Positions 1 through 9,753 of a stretch of 64,000 nt of DNA are shown piece by piece. The stretch spans positions 248,001 to 312,000 of the forward strand of contig CANTFL010001198.1 of assembly GCA_947650285.1 (NCBI GenBank), read 5' to 3'. Both the position numbers and the translations under genes were made by a program. Positions within the stretch are counted from its first letter, which is position 1. Each line of letters begins with the position of its first letter. This DNA is from Hyaloperonospora brassicae. Taxonomy: Eukaryota; Oomycota; Peronosporomycetes; Peronosporales; Peronosporaceae. Under the pieces are notes generated by a model that saw only the letters and a program-made list of their open reading frames with translations, was not told the DNA's origin and searched no databases.

Positions 1-764
1 GTCTTTCAGTTGGCCCTGTTTAGCGCGTCCACACGTGGAAACAGGTATTTGTCCTAGGGGCAGACAGGGCGCGAAAATCGCAGAGAACGCCGGGTACCGA
101 ACCCATCACCTCCGATTGGCCGCCGGTGCACCTAGACGGCTCCGATCAGAATCACGTTCTAGGCGAGTTCTCGTCGTGAGACCGGGATCCGCGCTCGGCG
201 AACGGGTCGGCGACTGAAGAATGCGGCGGGAAAAAGCCGGAATCTGCTTGCGCCTTGAATGCAGAGGTTCGACACTCCGTCGATATGCCCCACACCGCGG
301 GATACCGAAGGATTGCTTCCCTCTCGGGTCGCACGCTGCGGTGCCTCCCGTGGCACGCGCAGCGGAGAAATGGCCTCCCCCTTTACCCTTGGCCCCACTA
401 TGGGGGGACTTCCCATCCAAGGTATGGGGACCAGATGACTGGCTCTTAGGAGGTCTTCGTTTCAGTCCGTTGTTGCTTAAAAAGCACAAATTGGTCAGTG
501 ATTTGCAATGGTGTATTGGCAACAAAACGGCATGTGGAGATCATCGAGCAGCTCACGAAGGCACACGTAGTGTGTAAAGAACCGCTCACGCCGGTACGCT
601 ATGCTCTTTTGCAGGGTCTACACTGGCCCACGAACCAAACGGTCTCACGCTGTTGCCTGTCCATGTGATCGGTCCTTTCGCGTGTGTCGAGTGGCCACAA
701 AAGCGCTCGCATGGCTGTACCACTTTTTGGCTCGGGAGCGATATGTGGCACCAAAATTAGGTGA
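1..764. other. unassigned GC-rich sequence
   Basis: No gene is supported here. Several overlapping open frames exist on both strands, but none has a recognisable domain, and the opposing frames shadow one another. A short open stretch from about 525 to 670 on the plus strand does not match anything I know. The Tigger transposon begins immediately to the right. Confidence 0.4.
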
Positions 765-766
765 TA

Positions 767-780
767 CAGTAGAACCTGTC
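767..780 (+). repeat. left terminal inverted repeat of the Tigger element
   Basis: 14 bp, cagtagaacctgtc, perfectly complementary to 2807-2820. The next bases (ttaagtaat against gaaagtaaa on the other end) are partly matched. It is preceded by TA at 765-766. Confidence 0.9.
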
Positions 781-990
781 TTAAGTAATATCGTTGAGAC
801 CAAGGCCATAATATTACTTTACGAAGATTGTTACTTAGGGAAGGGACAGAAACTTTAAGTTTTTAAGTGGATAAAATTTTGCGATCGGCCTTGTTTATAA
901 TTAGATTCTCGCTGCAGCCGCCACCCCCAGTCACCCCCCACCTATGTAAAAAGGAGTCCCCCGCCGTTCCCCAACTTTTATCCCTCCAAT

Positions 991-2577
991 ATGCCCCCGA
1001 AAGGCGCACAGTACGCGACATTGACCGAAAAGATCCGCATTGCTTTGTGTAAGCACCATGATAAGAATCCTTATCTCAGCCAGAAGGATCTCATCCACTG
1101 GCTAGAACAGAGGCACAAGGTGATATTCAGTCAGCCTACAATCTCAGGCCTTCTCAATATGAAAGCGACAATCTTGGCGAAGGCCGACAACAGCAATCTT
1201 GACGCAAAACGTCAAAGGACTGTTAAGTATCCTCAAATGGAATCTGCTCTCGTTGAGTGGTTCCTTAGTCATCAGGATAGCGTCAACGTGAGCGGGGATC
1301 TTTTCAAATAGAAAGCAGCCCTTTTCTTGACCACCTCTACCCTGAGCATGATGTGTTCAAGTTCTCGAATGGCTGGCTGAAATCGTTAAAAGACCGGTAC
1401 GGAACCAAGTCCTTTCGACGTTTTGGAGAGAGTGGTTCTGTTGACGTGACACTTATCGAAAATTACTACCTGACATCCGGGAGACGCTGGACAAGTACGA
1501 GTGGAAAGATATATACAACATGGATGAAACCGGGCTATTCTACCGGCTGCAGGTTTGTTTTAACAAGTGGAGTTGTTTGCAACATTTTGTGACAGTTTGT
1601 GCTTACGTAAACTTATTCACAGGCAGATAATTCGCTGGCAACCAAGCAGCTGGAATACCGCAGTCAAAAAAGCGTATCACCTTGGCAGTGTGCTGCAAGG
1701 GCAATGGAAGTGACAAGCTGCCGCTCTTTGTCATAGGAACATCGAAATTTCCGCGGTGTTTCAAAAACATCAACCTTGACACCATCGGCTGCAAGTACCG
1801 AAAGTCAGTAAAGCATGGATGACACAAGCCATCTTAAACAAGTGGCTGAAATCATTTAATGCTCGCATGGCCGGACGCCAAGTTCTTCTAATCATGGATA
1901 AATGCAGTGAGCATATACCGCTTGCTCAACTTCCTACGATTATCCGGTTGCGCAACACCACGGTTTTTTTAACGTCCACCAAATACGACTGTGAAACACC
2001 AGCCGCGCGACGCAGGCATAACCAGGAATTTGAAGGCCTATTATCGCAGGCGCTTTAAAAGCTTGCTCCTCCAGCGCCTCGAGCAACATGTGGAAGATCC
2101 GGAGAGAATTGATGCTGTTCAGGCCATTCGGATGGCGGTTGCAGCTTTGAACTCAAATGTTAAGGCCGAAACAATTTCGAATTGCTTCCTTCATTGCAAG
2201 ATTCGCTCGGTTGCTTTGGCTACCCCTAAACTTACTGCACAGCAGCTGGTCGAGAATGAGGTCAACGAAGATCTTCAAATGCAAATCAGTTGCGGTACCA
2301 GAATCCAACTAACATCAGAAGTCTTCTTAACAACCTTGCTGAGGAGGAGGTCGCCTAAACACCAGATGAAGACGATATCGTTGCTGAGCACCTTCGATCT
2401 GATCAAGTGGAGGAACAGGAAGATGACACGGAAGAGATTCCTCGTGTCATGACATCTCAGGCACTCGATGCCACGCAGACGCTCAAATACTTTTGGTTGC
2501 AGCAGCCAGACCTGAAGCCAGGACTTCCTTATACGCCTCCAACAAATGAAGGACAATATTGGGAAGATCAGGACTAA
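991..2577 (+). pseudogene. Tigger/pogo transposase (HTH plus DDE), broken
   Basis: The 5' part (991-1311) gives a 106-residue N-terminal helix-turn-helix region of the CENP-B/pogo kind. It stops at a TAG in 1309-1311, where relatives read through into the block KAALFLDHLYPEHDVFKFSN. A second frame carries the conserved FGESGSV block, and a frameshift near 1465 precedes the NMDET catalytic motif. A 70-bp GT-AG intron (1553-1622) follows. Downstream are LLIMDKC (second Asp, near 1890) and QPRDAG (third Asp, near 2000), then the C-terminal tail ending WEDQD at 2575-2577. At least one nonsense codon and several frameshifts separate these blocks. The catalytic Asp residues are still readable, so decay is moderate. 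In the living family the protein binds the terminal repeats and excises the element at TA sites. Confidence 0.85.
1553..1622 (+). other. intron in the transposase pseudogene
   Basis: A 70-bp GTTTGT...TTCACAG segment interrupts the frame between the residues FYRLQ and ADNSLATKQL, which are contiguous in related transposases. The splice ends are canonical GT-AG, and removal restores the frame exactly at a codon boundary. Confidence 0.75.
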
Positions 2578-2806
2578 TTGACTAGTGCAGAAGCCCATCT
2601 TAGAATTCTTTTCCAAGGCCCATTAACTGCTTTGCACTTAATTTTAAGTCCTCAATATAGTGAGTATTACTTTAAAAACATTTAGGTACAGCCTTTGGCT
2701 ATAAAGTATCAGTTTGGGGAGTTATTACATTTAATATGGGTCCCAAGTCGGGACCAGAAAGGAATATTACATTGGGTAGGTTATTACGTTAGGCATTTTT
2801 ACTTTC

Positions 2807-2820
2807 GACAGGTTCTACTG
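2807..2820 (-). repeat. right terminal inverted repeat of the Tigger element
   Basis: 14 bp, gacaggttctactg, the reverse complement of the left end. It is followed by TA at 2821-2822, giving the expected TA duplication. Confidence 0.9.
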
Positions 2821-2822
2821 TA

Positions 2823-3168
2823 GTCACTTTAAGCACGTGCAAAGCCGTCGACATGATCCTTTCGTCGTCCAGATGGCGTGACGTAGGACGCTTCTACCGG
2901 ACATAGAACCCCTTGAGTCCAACAACGTGTCGCGCGGTCGCAACGTTGCGAGCTTCGAGCACATGTTTCATTTGTATGGCGCATACTGTCTTAGAGTGTC
3001 GTTCTTGGGATGGGGCAGAGTCCGGATGGAAGGCTAGCAAGGTGCGACCGTCCGTGGGGCTCTGCGCCTGCTTCTCTCCGCTTCTCTCCTGCTCCTCTCC
3101 TGCTCCTCATTCGTTAGTTCGCCTCCTTCCGCAGACGTCCACAAGCAAGTTACCGAACGAAGACGAAG
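2823..3168 (+). promoter_or_regulatory. upstream region of the secreted-protein gene, with pyrimidine tract and initiator-like site
   Basis: A pyrimidine-rich tract (about 3068-3110, repeated cttctctc/ctcctctc) ends in ctcattcgttagtt at about 3106-3119. This resembles the oomycete initiator core (TCATT-Y-Y followed by an A/T-rich part), about 60 bp upstream of the ATG at 3169. That spacing is normal for oomycete genes. The rest of the segment back to the Tigger end at 2820 shows no other feature. The initiator call is by eye. Confidence 0.5.
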
Positions 3169-4374
3169 ATGAAGTACGCTGTTGGGTTAGTCCTGGCTGC
3201 CCTCGCCGTGACTGCCGCTCACGCTGGCCAACCGCAAAATCTTCGCGCCAACAAGGAGGATGAACTTGCGAGTAAGGGTCTGTTGGAGGACGAAACGGAC
3301 GCCGGCCTGAATGACGAACCCGCGAAGAAGAAGGATGTCGTCATGGTGACGGTCAAGGGCCCGGCTGGCAGTGACGACATAAAAATCAACATCATGGACC
3401 TGATCGGCAGTGGAAGTGGCCAAGTCGACTTCGCCGACATTTTAGATGCCGAAGTAAATTCGCCATTGTACGATCGGCTTCGGAGCTCTGGAGATAACGA
3501 CCCCATCGCCGGGAAGGGTGCGAACGATGGAAGTGCAGAAGATCTTTCGTGGCTGTCGAGTGAAGAATCTGGAAACGAGGACCCTGCCGGTACGAAGGGC
3601 GGTTTGTCGGATGTCGACATTCTAAAAAAGCTCATGCTCACGTTCGGTGATGGATCTGGAAACGAGGACCCTTCCGATACGAAGGGCAGTTTGTCGGGGG
3701 CCGAGTTTGATAAATATTTGATTCAGTTGGTTGGTGATGAATCGGGAGAGGGGGACCATCTTGGCGCGAAGGGTGGTGCCAAGGGAGCGCTATCATTGGA
3801 CAACGAGGAACAAGACGAGGAAGTTGACCCTCTAGGTGCGAAGGGTGGTGCCAAGGGAGCTCTATCATTGGAGGACGAGGAAGAAGAAGAGGAAGTTGAC
3901 CCAATCGGTGCAAAGGGTGGTGCAGGTGATCCACCTGGTGTGAAGGGTGGTGCCAAGGGAGCTCTATCATTGGAGGACGAGGAAGAAGAAGAGGAAGTTG
4001 ACCCAATCGGTGCGAAGGGTGGTGCAGGTGACCCTCTTGGTGCGAAGGGTGGTGCCAAGGGAGCTCTATCATTGGACGACGAGGAAGAAGACGAGGAAGT
4101 CGACCCAATCGGTGCGAAGGGCGGGGACAAGTCTACGAAGGCATCCAAGTCAACGAAGGCGGGTGCCGAAGGCGGCTCGCTTGCTGGGCTATTTGACGAA
4201 GGCACGGACGGCCTTGTTGGCGATGAAGGAGAGTCAGTCCCTCTGGTGGCGGGCGGCAAGAAGGGCACGAGCCCGGCCGTTGAGAACGAGCCTGTTTTTA
4301 GCGAGGCTGACTTGGACGACAGCCCCATGCAGTCGGAACTAACTGGCACCAAGGACTCTAAGGCCACGAAGTAG
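3169..4374 (+). CDS. secreted acidic repeat protein, function unknown
   Basis: 401 residues, no intron. Residues 1-19 form a classical signal peptide (short basic start, hydrophobic Ala/Val/Leu core, AHA cleavage site before GQPQ), so the protein is probably secreted. The mature part is very acidic and low in complexity. It has single-copy segments with SGNEDP-type motifs, then four imperfect copies of a unit with the core GAKGGAKGALSL followed by an Asp/Glu run and EVDP. A Lys/Ser/Thr-rich stretch (DKSTKASKSTKAG) and an acidic tail follow. No cysteine was noticed in the mature chain. There is no RxLR-dEER or LFLAK motif; NLRANK after the signal peptide is only a weak resemblance. It could be a wall, matrix or host-interface protein. 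The start is chosen because it gives the signal peptide and lies about 60 bp after the initiator. It is the only likely host gene in the window. Confidence 0.85.
   Translation: MKYAVGLVLAALAVTAAHAGQPQNLRANKEDELASKGLLEDETDAGLNDEPAKKKDVVMVTVKGPAGSDDIKINIMDLIGSGSGQVDFADILDAEVNSPLYDRLRSSGDNDPIAGKGANDGSAEDLSWLSSEESGNEDPAGTKGGLSDVDILKKLMLTFGDGSGNEDPSDTKGSLSGAEFDKYLIQLVGDESGEGDHLGAKGGAKGALSLDNEEQDEEVDPLGAKGGAKGALSLEDEEEEEEVDPIGAKGGAGDPPGVKGGAKGALSLEDEEEEEEVDPIGAKGGAGDPLGAKGGAKGALSLDDEEEDEEVDPIGAKGGDKSTKASKSTKAGAEGGSLAGLFDEGTDGLVGDEGESVPLVAGGKKGTSPAVENEPVFSEADLDDSPMQSELTGTKDSKATK
3763..4125 (+). repeat. in-frame coding repeat, four units
   Basis: Four imperfect units within the secreted-protein gene share the core GAKGGAKGALSL, then an acidic run and EVDP. 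The two middle units are almost identical at the nucleotide level, differing mainly by a third-base change and by PPGV against PLGA. This suggests recent unit duplication by slippage or unequal exchange. Confidence 0.85.
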
Positions 4375-5131
4375 TCGTTCTCTGAAGACGGGTTCCTTTT
4401 GGCAAGTACATTTGATTCATAATGACCGTTTTTGACAAGATGTTGGCATTTGTGTATTCGCTTGCGCAGGAGTAGTAGACTCGCTAATGCTGATACACAG
4501 GCTTGCATATGGCCTCGCTAACACATCGCATTTGTATTTTATTGGGATCGATGTGACTAATGCGATGCGAAGGAGAGCAGCTGACGACGATTACACCGCC
4601 ACGACGGATGCTCGAGTTTTATCTATTCGCAACTGCTGAATCGAAATAGAGGCTATGGCGGTCAGAATGTAGAAGACGTGCGACAGGTGCGCATAACATG
4701 TAGAAATAGTATGGAAAATTTTACGACCATCAGTGCCCCGCGCCACGGGTCACTGCTTCGGCACACGCACATGCCTGTTTACTGGATTGCGCAGATGGAT
4801 CGCGCAGACGGTCATTAAAAGGGCTGTCCGACGACACGTGCCGCCATCGCTCCGGCGTATGCACACTTTCGATAAACGGTCGCCCAAGCGATCGCAAAAG
4901 ATGTTAACAAAGAGAACATGTTTGGCACTAGGCTTCAGCAGCATAGCCAGACAAACCAGAGAGCGCCACTGAAGGTAGCCATCTCCGTACAACCACCGGA
5001 CTCTTTTGAGCACCGGCGTTGCCATTCAGGCTTAATGACTTTCTGACATCTTGCAATTTCCAGTGGATAAATCGACAGGTCTGCCTCTCTCTCGCTAACA
5101 CGTAGAAATGGTCAGCTAAGTAGTATTCTCA

Positions 5132-5256
5132 GTCAGACGATCATTTGCACGCGAGGTCTCTCACCGCTCCTTTCTGTTGCTGTCGTTTTTTCATTCCAGA
5201 TTCGACAGCAACAGAAAGGAGCGGTGAGATACTTCGCGTGCAATTGATCGTGTGAC
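5132..5256. repeat. 54-bp inverted repeat with 17-nt loop
   Basis: The left arm (5132-5185) and right arm (5203-5256) pair over 54 bp with four mismatches, around a loop at 5186-5202. The inner 27 bp are perfect. It could be a fold-back (MITE-like) element or, if transcribed, a hairpin RNA source. No target duplication was found. Confidence 0.85.
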
Positions 5257-5280
5257 GATGCATCGTCTAATGATTGTGGA

Positions 5281-5360
5281 TACAATTTTAGTGGACATGG
5301 ATACGGTCACGGTGCGTGGACCATCTTCATGTCCATAAAATCGTATTGTCACCGTGACCG
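5281..5360. repeat. interleaved inverted repeats
   Basis: 5281-5299 (tacaattttagtggacatg) pairs with 5328-5345 with small gaps, and 5304-5314 (cggtcacggtg) pairs with 5350-5360. The two pairings interleave. Together with the neighbouring 54-bp palindrome they make a dense fold-back block. Confidence 0.6.
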
Positions 5361-6206
5361 GAATGACGCAATCGTGGAAAAGAATGACAACATCATTGTG
5401 CTTGCGCGAATTTTGCAGATTTTCTTGGAAAGAAAGACGCTGAGCACGCATAAGGGTCCTCTGCAAGAGCTAGTACAGGGAGCCGAATACCGGGTACAGT
5501 ACAGTATATCGAGCGGACAGATCGATCGAGCAGGAAGCCATGGTCGACATGCATTTATCAGCCTCGCACAAAAAGACGATCTAGACGCAGATTAACTCCA
5601 ATAGTAGACGTGGTCATTTAGTAAATTTGCTCATAGATGCTTTACCGCAAGAAGTAGCAGCGTGTGAGGTTATGGGTAGCTCGGTCAGATTCACACGCAT
5701 TATTTTGAGGTTCATTTGTTTCTTGCTGCTAGGAGAAAGGGTCATGGACAAGTCCGAACTCGTCTCTGTTCGCACTACGACCTACATTTCACAGCTTGAT
5801 TGAGGAGTTACATGACAAGGTTTCAAAAGACGCGTAAACGTACGTCAGATTGGTGGTGCATGTTTGTACCTCATCAATAGGAATTCTACTGGGAGAAAGA
5901 CGCGAACGCCATTGTTGAGTTATGGTGAGGAATATAAGCTTTGCGCCTTGACAGAAATGTCACCAAGTGATTGCTGTATAGTGTATTAACATTCACGATA
6001 TGTTGCATGCGATTGTACAAAGTCGCATCGGAATTATATTTCGGTTGTTTTGTGCACTTCTCGCACGACAACAGTGTTTAGCATCGGTTTCCCTTGTATG
6101 TTTGTACAATAGCTGCCTGTGATAGGACCCAGTGGTTGTAACTTGCGCGACGGACACCCGCATGCTTTCGTTTAGTTTTGACAAAAAGTCATGTGTTAAC
6201 GATAAC

Positions 6207-6596
6207 TGTAACGGGGCACACCCTTGCGTGAACTTAACGCAAGGGTATCGGTGCCCCGACAGACGTACACAAGGCAAGCGAGGAAGCGTAGGTAGGGTAA
6301 AAGCAGAACTGTTATATTAATATAATTAAGTCTTTTAACTACTGTCTCTCTGTTTGACTTAACTTAATTATGTTAATATAACTGAGTGTATGGTGACGTC
6401 TCGTCACCACTCATTGCGCGCGTCTTGCGGCGATTGGTGGGTTGATATCATCAAGATATCAACCAATGAACAGACTTTTTGGTCGACCCTTCAATATCAC
6501 CACTTTGGTGATATTGTTTAAAGAATATTCAACTTCATATTCTTATTGTCACTTTCCTTAAAGTGACAATTCCATGTAACGGGCTGCCCCGTTACA
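6207..6596 (-). repeat. 3' LTR of element A
   Basis: 390 bp, TGTAAC...GTTACA. It differs from the 5' LTR at 13808-14198 by one T missing near 6541. It holds short palindromes such as gttgatatc/gatatcaac around 6440-6470 and AT-rich TATA-like blocks. The antisense reading frame begins about 130 bp beyond its inner edge, so the LTR could serve as a promoter in that direction (inference). Confidence 0.92.
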
Positions 6597-6608
6597 TCAC
6601 CGCCCCTT
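6597..6608 (-). other. polypurine tract of element A
   Basis: Read on the minus strand, TTAAGGGGCGGTGA lies directly upstream of the 3' LTR, as expected of the plus-strand DNA primer. Copies in C (33606-33616) and B (23557-23569) are similar purine runs. Confidence 0.7.
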
Positions 6609-6727
6609 AACTGATAGTCACCGTGTGACTATCGAAAATATGGCGGCCACGCGTTGGCCACCATTGGGACAGGGAGCACTTGTTGGGTCCGTTCCATTCA
6701 CTTTCCGCTTGACCTCGCATAGTTAAC

Positions 6728-8341
6728 ATGTCTATGCGAGGTGACTCAAGACCTACACAGACTGGTGCTGTGCCAGCCTCTGCGGCAGACGATTCGTCGT
6801 CTGCTGCTCCTTCTTCGCCTGTAGCAACAGGTGCTGCAGGTGCACGCGGCACCTCACCGCGTGCGCATGATGACCCTGACATAGAGGTCATCTACTCTGG
6901 CGAGTCAGACGTGTCTGACTCGGGCAATGCGCCAGAGGCGTCTCGCTCACCGGCGACGCCTCAGTGTTTGCCAAGGTCACTGCCGAACGAACGGACTCGT
7001 GATTTGCATCACAGTCTGTTCGGCAATGATGACGATGATCAGGGCGGTGAGGAATTTTATTCCATACCACCACCGGCTCGTGCGTCTTCGCACGAGCGTG
7101 ATGACGATGGCGTGAGCCGTCGTCAATCTGGGAGCCGTGGTACCAACAAGGGTACCACTGTTGAAGCGTGATGAGCCGAAGCCGTGGCGTTTGCCCGAAC
7201 GGCTCATCAATAGCTTGTCTCACGAGACAAGCCAACACCATCAAATACCCTTATTCGATGCAACTGAGCTTAACGGCTTGAGTTCCAGCGCGAGTAACTT
7301 TCGCGCTGAAGAAGACTGATTTCTATCTCGATGTCTTTCTTTGACATCGATGGTACAACGGCAACCAAAAGCGTGACAAAGCATCGCTTTTGGCTGCGTG
7401 GAACGCGTTCGTCCAAAACGTAAAGAATTTTGGACGAGAAGGGTGGCTTAAGAAACTTGAGGCAATACGCATCAAGTTCGAAAAGCGAACGCCAACCGGT
7501 GCAAGGAACCGGTTGCATTGTTTGTCAAGTGAGGCCGTCATTCCATGTCTCACTTGGGGTGATCCTTGTGCGAGCTGTGTCGACAACTCTCAACGTGCAC
7601 ATAGGGACTTGTATTCCCTAAGTTTGACCCGGGGAAGGGCACACATCTCGGATGAGATGCGGGACGCGATTGCAAACTTGCAATCCGTCTACAAGCGCCT
7701 AGGGCGCGTGTTTACCGATGGGCCACACGGACTCAATCGGATGGGTCTCGTCATACTGGCGGACGAGACCTTCAACGTCACCAACAGCTGAGAGCCGGGC
7801 TCCCAGCTGTTCCAAGAGGGTGGATACCCCCGCCACTCAACGAGGTAGCTCGTCCTTGATCCTAGATCGTCACGGTGGTCCAAGATACGCTCCACTAGAA
7901 AGCGTTGATCACCGTGAACATCCACCAAAGGATGTGGTGGAGGAGGAAAGACCTCGTCCAGATGATTCGGTTCACCATCTCGACCCTTACGAGATGGATC
8001 GCGCAATCGATGAATTGCACGATGACTTGAAGAACGAGCGCGACCGACGCTACGCTTTGACTGATACCGTGCGGAAGAACCGCAAATATCACGAGGCTGA
8101 TCGGGCGAGAGATCGCGCCGATTATGCCACAGCGCAGCTTCAGGTCGAGCGGGATGTCCGCTCCCTATTCGGCGAGCTGGCGACATCTCGCGGGGAGATA
8201 TCTCGGTTGAGTTCCGAGGTATCATATCTGCGCGACCAGACGGATCGTCTGGAGCGCGAACGCAAGAACCTGATGGATGTTCTTGAACGTGGGGGCTATC
8301 TTCATCGGAAGAAGAAGGCTCGTACCGACAGTACGATCTAA
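6728..8341 (+). pseudogene. antisense reading frame of element A, broken by frameshifts
   Basis: It runs opposite to gag-pol. The first frame (6728-7171) gives a Ser/Ala/Pro- and Asp-rich N-terminus containing [18 protein letters not shown], a pattern like a SUMO-interacting motif. Frameshifts near 7150, 7310 and 7715 separate it from a Trp- and Cys-bearing central block (7390-7690, with [11 protein letters not shown]) and from a long coiled coil (about 7990-8300). The C-terminus has a basic, nuclear-localisation-like cluster, HRKKKART. The same frame is nearly intact in element C. The C-terminal part (7718-8341) overlaps the integrase tail and chromodomain on the other strand. The segment 7440-7690 is almost identical to element B rather than C. 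No protein family is recognised. Confidence 0.7.
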
Positions 8342-8528
8342 GTGGCCCCACGTAAAACGTAGGATGCGTGCGCATCCTTCGTGGCAATTCGAGTGTGTAT
8401 GCATTGCTCTTGCGGTGCAACACACGAAAAAGACCAATGTATTTTGGCAGTAGGTTACTACTGCCGACATTGGTGATTACATGTCTAGGTAAGTTTACCG
8501 TAGACAGTAGTACTAGGTCGTTAACCAT
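7689..8528 (-). pseudogene. integrase C-terminal module, linker and chromodomain of element A
   Basis: 279 codons open. It starts at ATG just after a TAA that interrupts the integrase frame. It begins with the module preceding GPF/Y-type ends ([14 protein letters not shown] ... KYIGLFRVL ... HPTFYVGPL). A Ser/Pro/Arg-rich disordered linker follows, then a chromodomain (FLVERILDHRDDLGSRTSYL, then [15 protein letters not shown]). Chromodomains of chromoviruses target integration to marked chromatin. After WEP the tail differs from element C because of a frameshift. The linker and chromodomain lie opposite the coiled-coil part of the antisense frame. Confidence 0.8.
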
Positions 8529-8531
8529 AAA

Positions 8532-9475
8532 TTAAAGAACATTCGCTCTTCCATTCTTGTCTGCGTTTCGTTCCTGGCGGTCCACCGCATTTGCGATGGA
8601 ATCCTGAACGAAACGGACTACCGCTTCTCGAGTCAGCCGGAAGTTCTCTGCTGACTCTTTGTTTTGTCTTTCAGTGCGCTTCGTGCGCACTGCTAAGAGA
8701 TTGCTCTCTTCTTCAGCGAGGTTGTCTTCTTCCTCGCTGGCATAATCGTTGACGATGCTGAGTATACCAGCATCGTCATCATCATCCGAGTCAGTAATAG
8801 CGTCATCGCTATTATTGAGCTGATCTTCTTCATCGATGTCGACTTGATCGACATCGGCATCATACGTGACGACGTTAGCGTCGACACGTGATGAGCAAGA
8901 GCCAAAACGGTTTTTGCTCGAGCGAGTCCCTCCCCCCTTATCCAAGAGACACACTCTATAAGGATGGGCACTCGTGGATGGCGTAGGCCATTCACGTAAA
9001 ACGGTGTGTGCTGTATGGAAGCATGCACCGAATTATTGATGGCGAATTCCAACATGGGTAGGAATTCGCTCCAACTCGGAAACGAGTGGACATATCCTCG
9101 AAGGATCTCTTCGAGGACACGGTTCGCACGTTCCGTCTGACCATCTGTTTCTGGATGGTCAGAAGTAGACATCTTCAATCGTGTTCCAAGAGAACGGAAC
9201 ACGGTTTGCCAAAATGCCGCCGTGAACCGAGGGTCACGGTCGAATACGAGTTCACGGGGCAACCCGTGGAGTCAGAAGATCGTGTTAAGAAAGACACGGT
9301 CACAACCTTGAGCCTTGATCGACTCGGGCACTGCAGCAAGATGCACCATCTTGCTGAACCGATCAACAAACACAAGAATACCATTATTCTTGTGAGCGTC
9401 GTCGGGAAAACCGAAGACTAAGTCTATTGAAACAGACTGCCAGCACTCTGTCGGAACAGGCAGAGGCTGCAATGG
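8532..9475 (-). pseudogene. integrase core of element A, interrupted
   Basis: The first Asp is in the block SIDLVFGFPDDAHKNN, the second in LVFDRDPRF and the Glu in TDGQTERAN, so the D,D,E triad is readable. A TGA at about 9263-9271 replaces the Arg codon kept in C. A 1-bp loss near 8935, shared with C but not B, moves the frame before an Asp/Glu-rich insert. A TAA closes the frame at 8532, and all three family members have it. Integrase would join the cDNA to host DNA; this copy cannot make the full enzyme without recoding. Confidence 0.85.
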
Positions 9476-9753
9476 CGCACGGGATGAAGGACTAGGCTAT
9501 ACCCGTTGACAAACCTCGCAAGCACGTATGTACTTGCGGAAAAACAGATACTGGCGGGGCCAGTAAAAGTCGCGACTTACCGTGAGGTAAGGCTTTTATC
9601 TACCACGATGGCCGCCTGTTGGGGCATCGTGACACTCATACATGATGCGTAAACGCAAATCATGATGAGCGGGTACGACGACACGAGGCATGTCGTCGGC
9701 AACAGCTGTATAGTACAGAAATCCGTTGCGTGTACCTACCGATCCTCATCGGA
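9476..9753 (-). pseudogene. RNase H to integrase linker and zinc-binding region of element A, frameshifted
   Basis: In a shifted frame the strand reads ADDMPRVVVPAHHDLRLRI and then GHRGR followed by TAA, where B reads GHRGREKTYLTV. The region carries the frame change near 9730 and the TAA, both shared with element C. This is the H2C2-type region that normally precedes the integrase core. Confidence 0.7.

Larger units (their letters stand above)
767..2820 (+). mobile_element. Tigger/pogo-type DNA transposon, complete ends, inactive
   Basis: The element is bounded by a perfect 14-bp terminal inverted repeat, 5' cagtagaacctgtc at the left and its reverse complement at the right. Both ends are flanked by the dinucleotide TA (765-766 and 2821-2822), the target-site duplication expected of the Tc1/mariner-pogo superfamily. 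The interior encodes a CENP-B/DDE-type transposase with one intron, but the frame is interrupted, so this copy cannot move by itself. It lies about 350 bp upstream of the start codon of the secreted-protein gene at 3169. Superfamily assignment is from the ends, the TA duplication and the transposase motifs together. Confidence 0.9.
4375..6206. other. intergenic region without a supported gene
   Basis: About 1.8 kb between the secreted-protein gene and element A. Small open frames occur (for example 88 codons at 5329-5595), but none has recognisable domains, and that one overlaps inverted repeats. The only clear structures are the inverted repeats at 5132-5256 and 5281-5360, described separately. 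Confidence 0.5.

Noticed and set aside
221..577. 118-codon plus-strand frame near the window start
   Set aside because: It overlaps an equally long minus-strand frame, and neither has a domain. The region is simply GC-rich.
3226..3300. RxLR-dEER effector motif in the secreted protein
   Set aside because: NLRANK followed by acidic residues does not match RxLR, and no EER follows at the usual distance.
3638..4508. Long minus-strand open frames opposite the secreted-protein gene
   Set aside because: They come from the repetitive, GA-rich coding strand (Pro/Ser/His repeats) and have no start context or domain.
5329..5595. 88-codon open frame as a gene
   Set aside because: It overlaps the inverted repeats and has no recognisable domain, initiator or coding bias.
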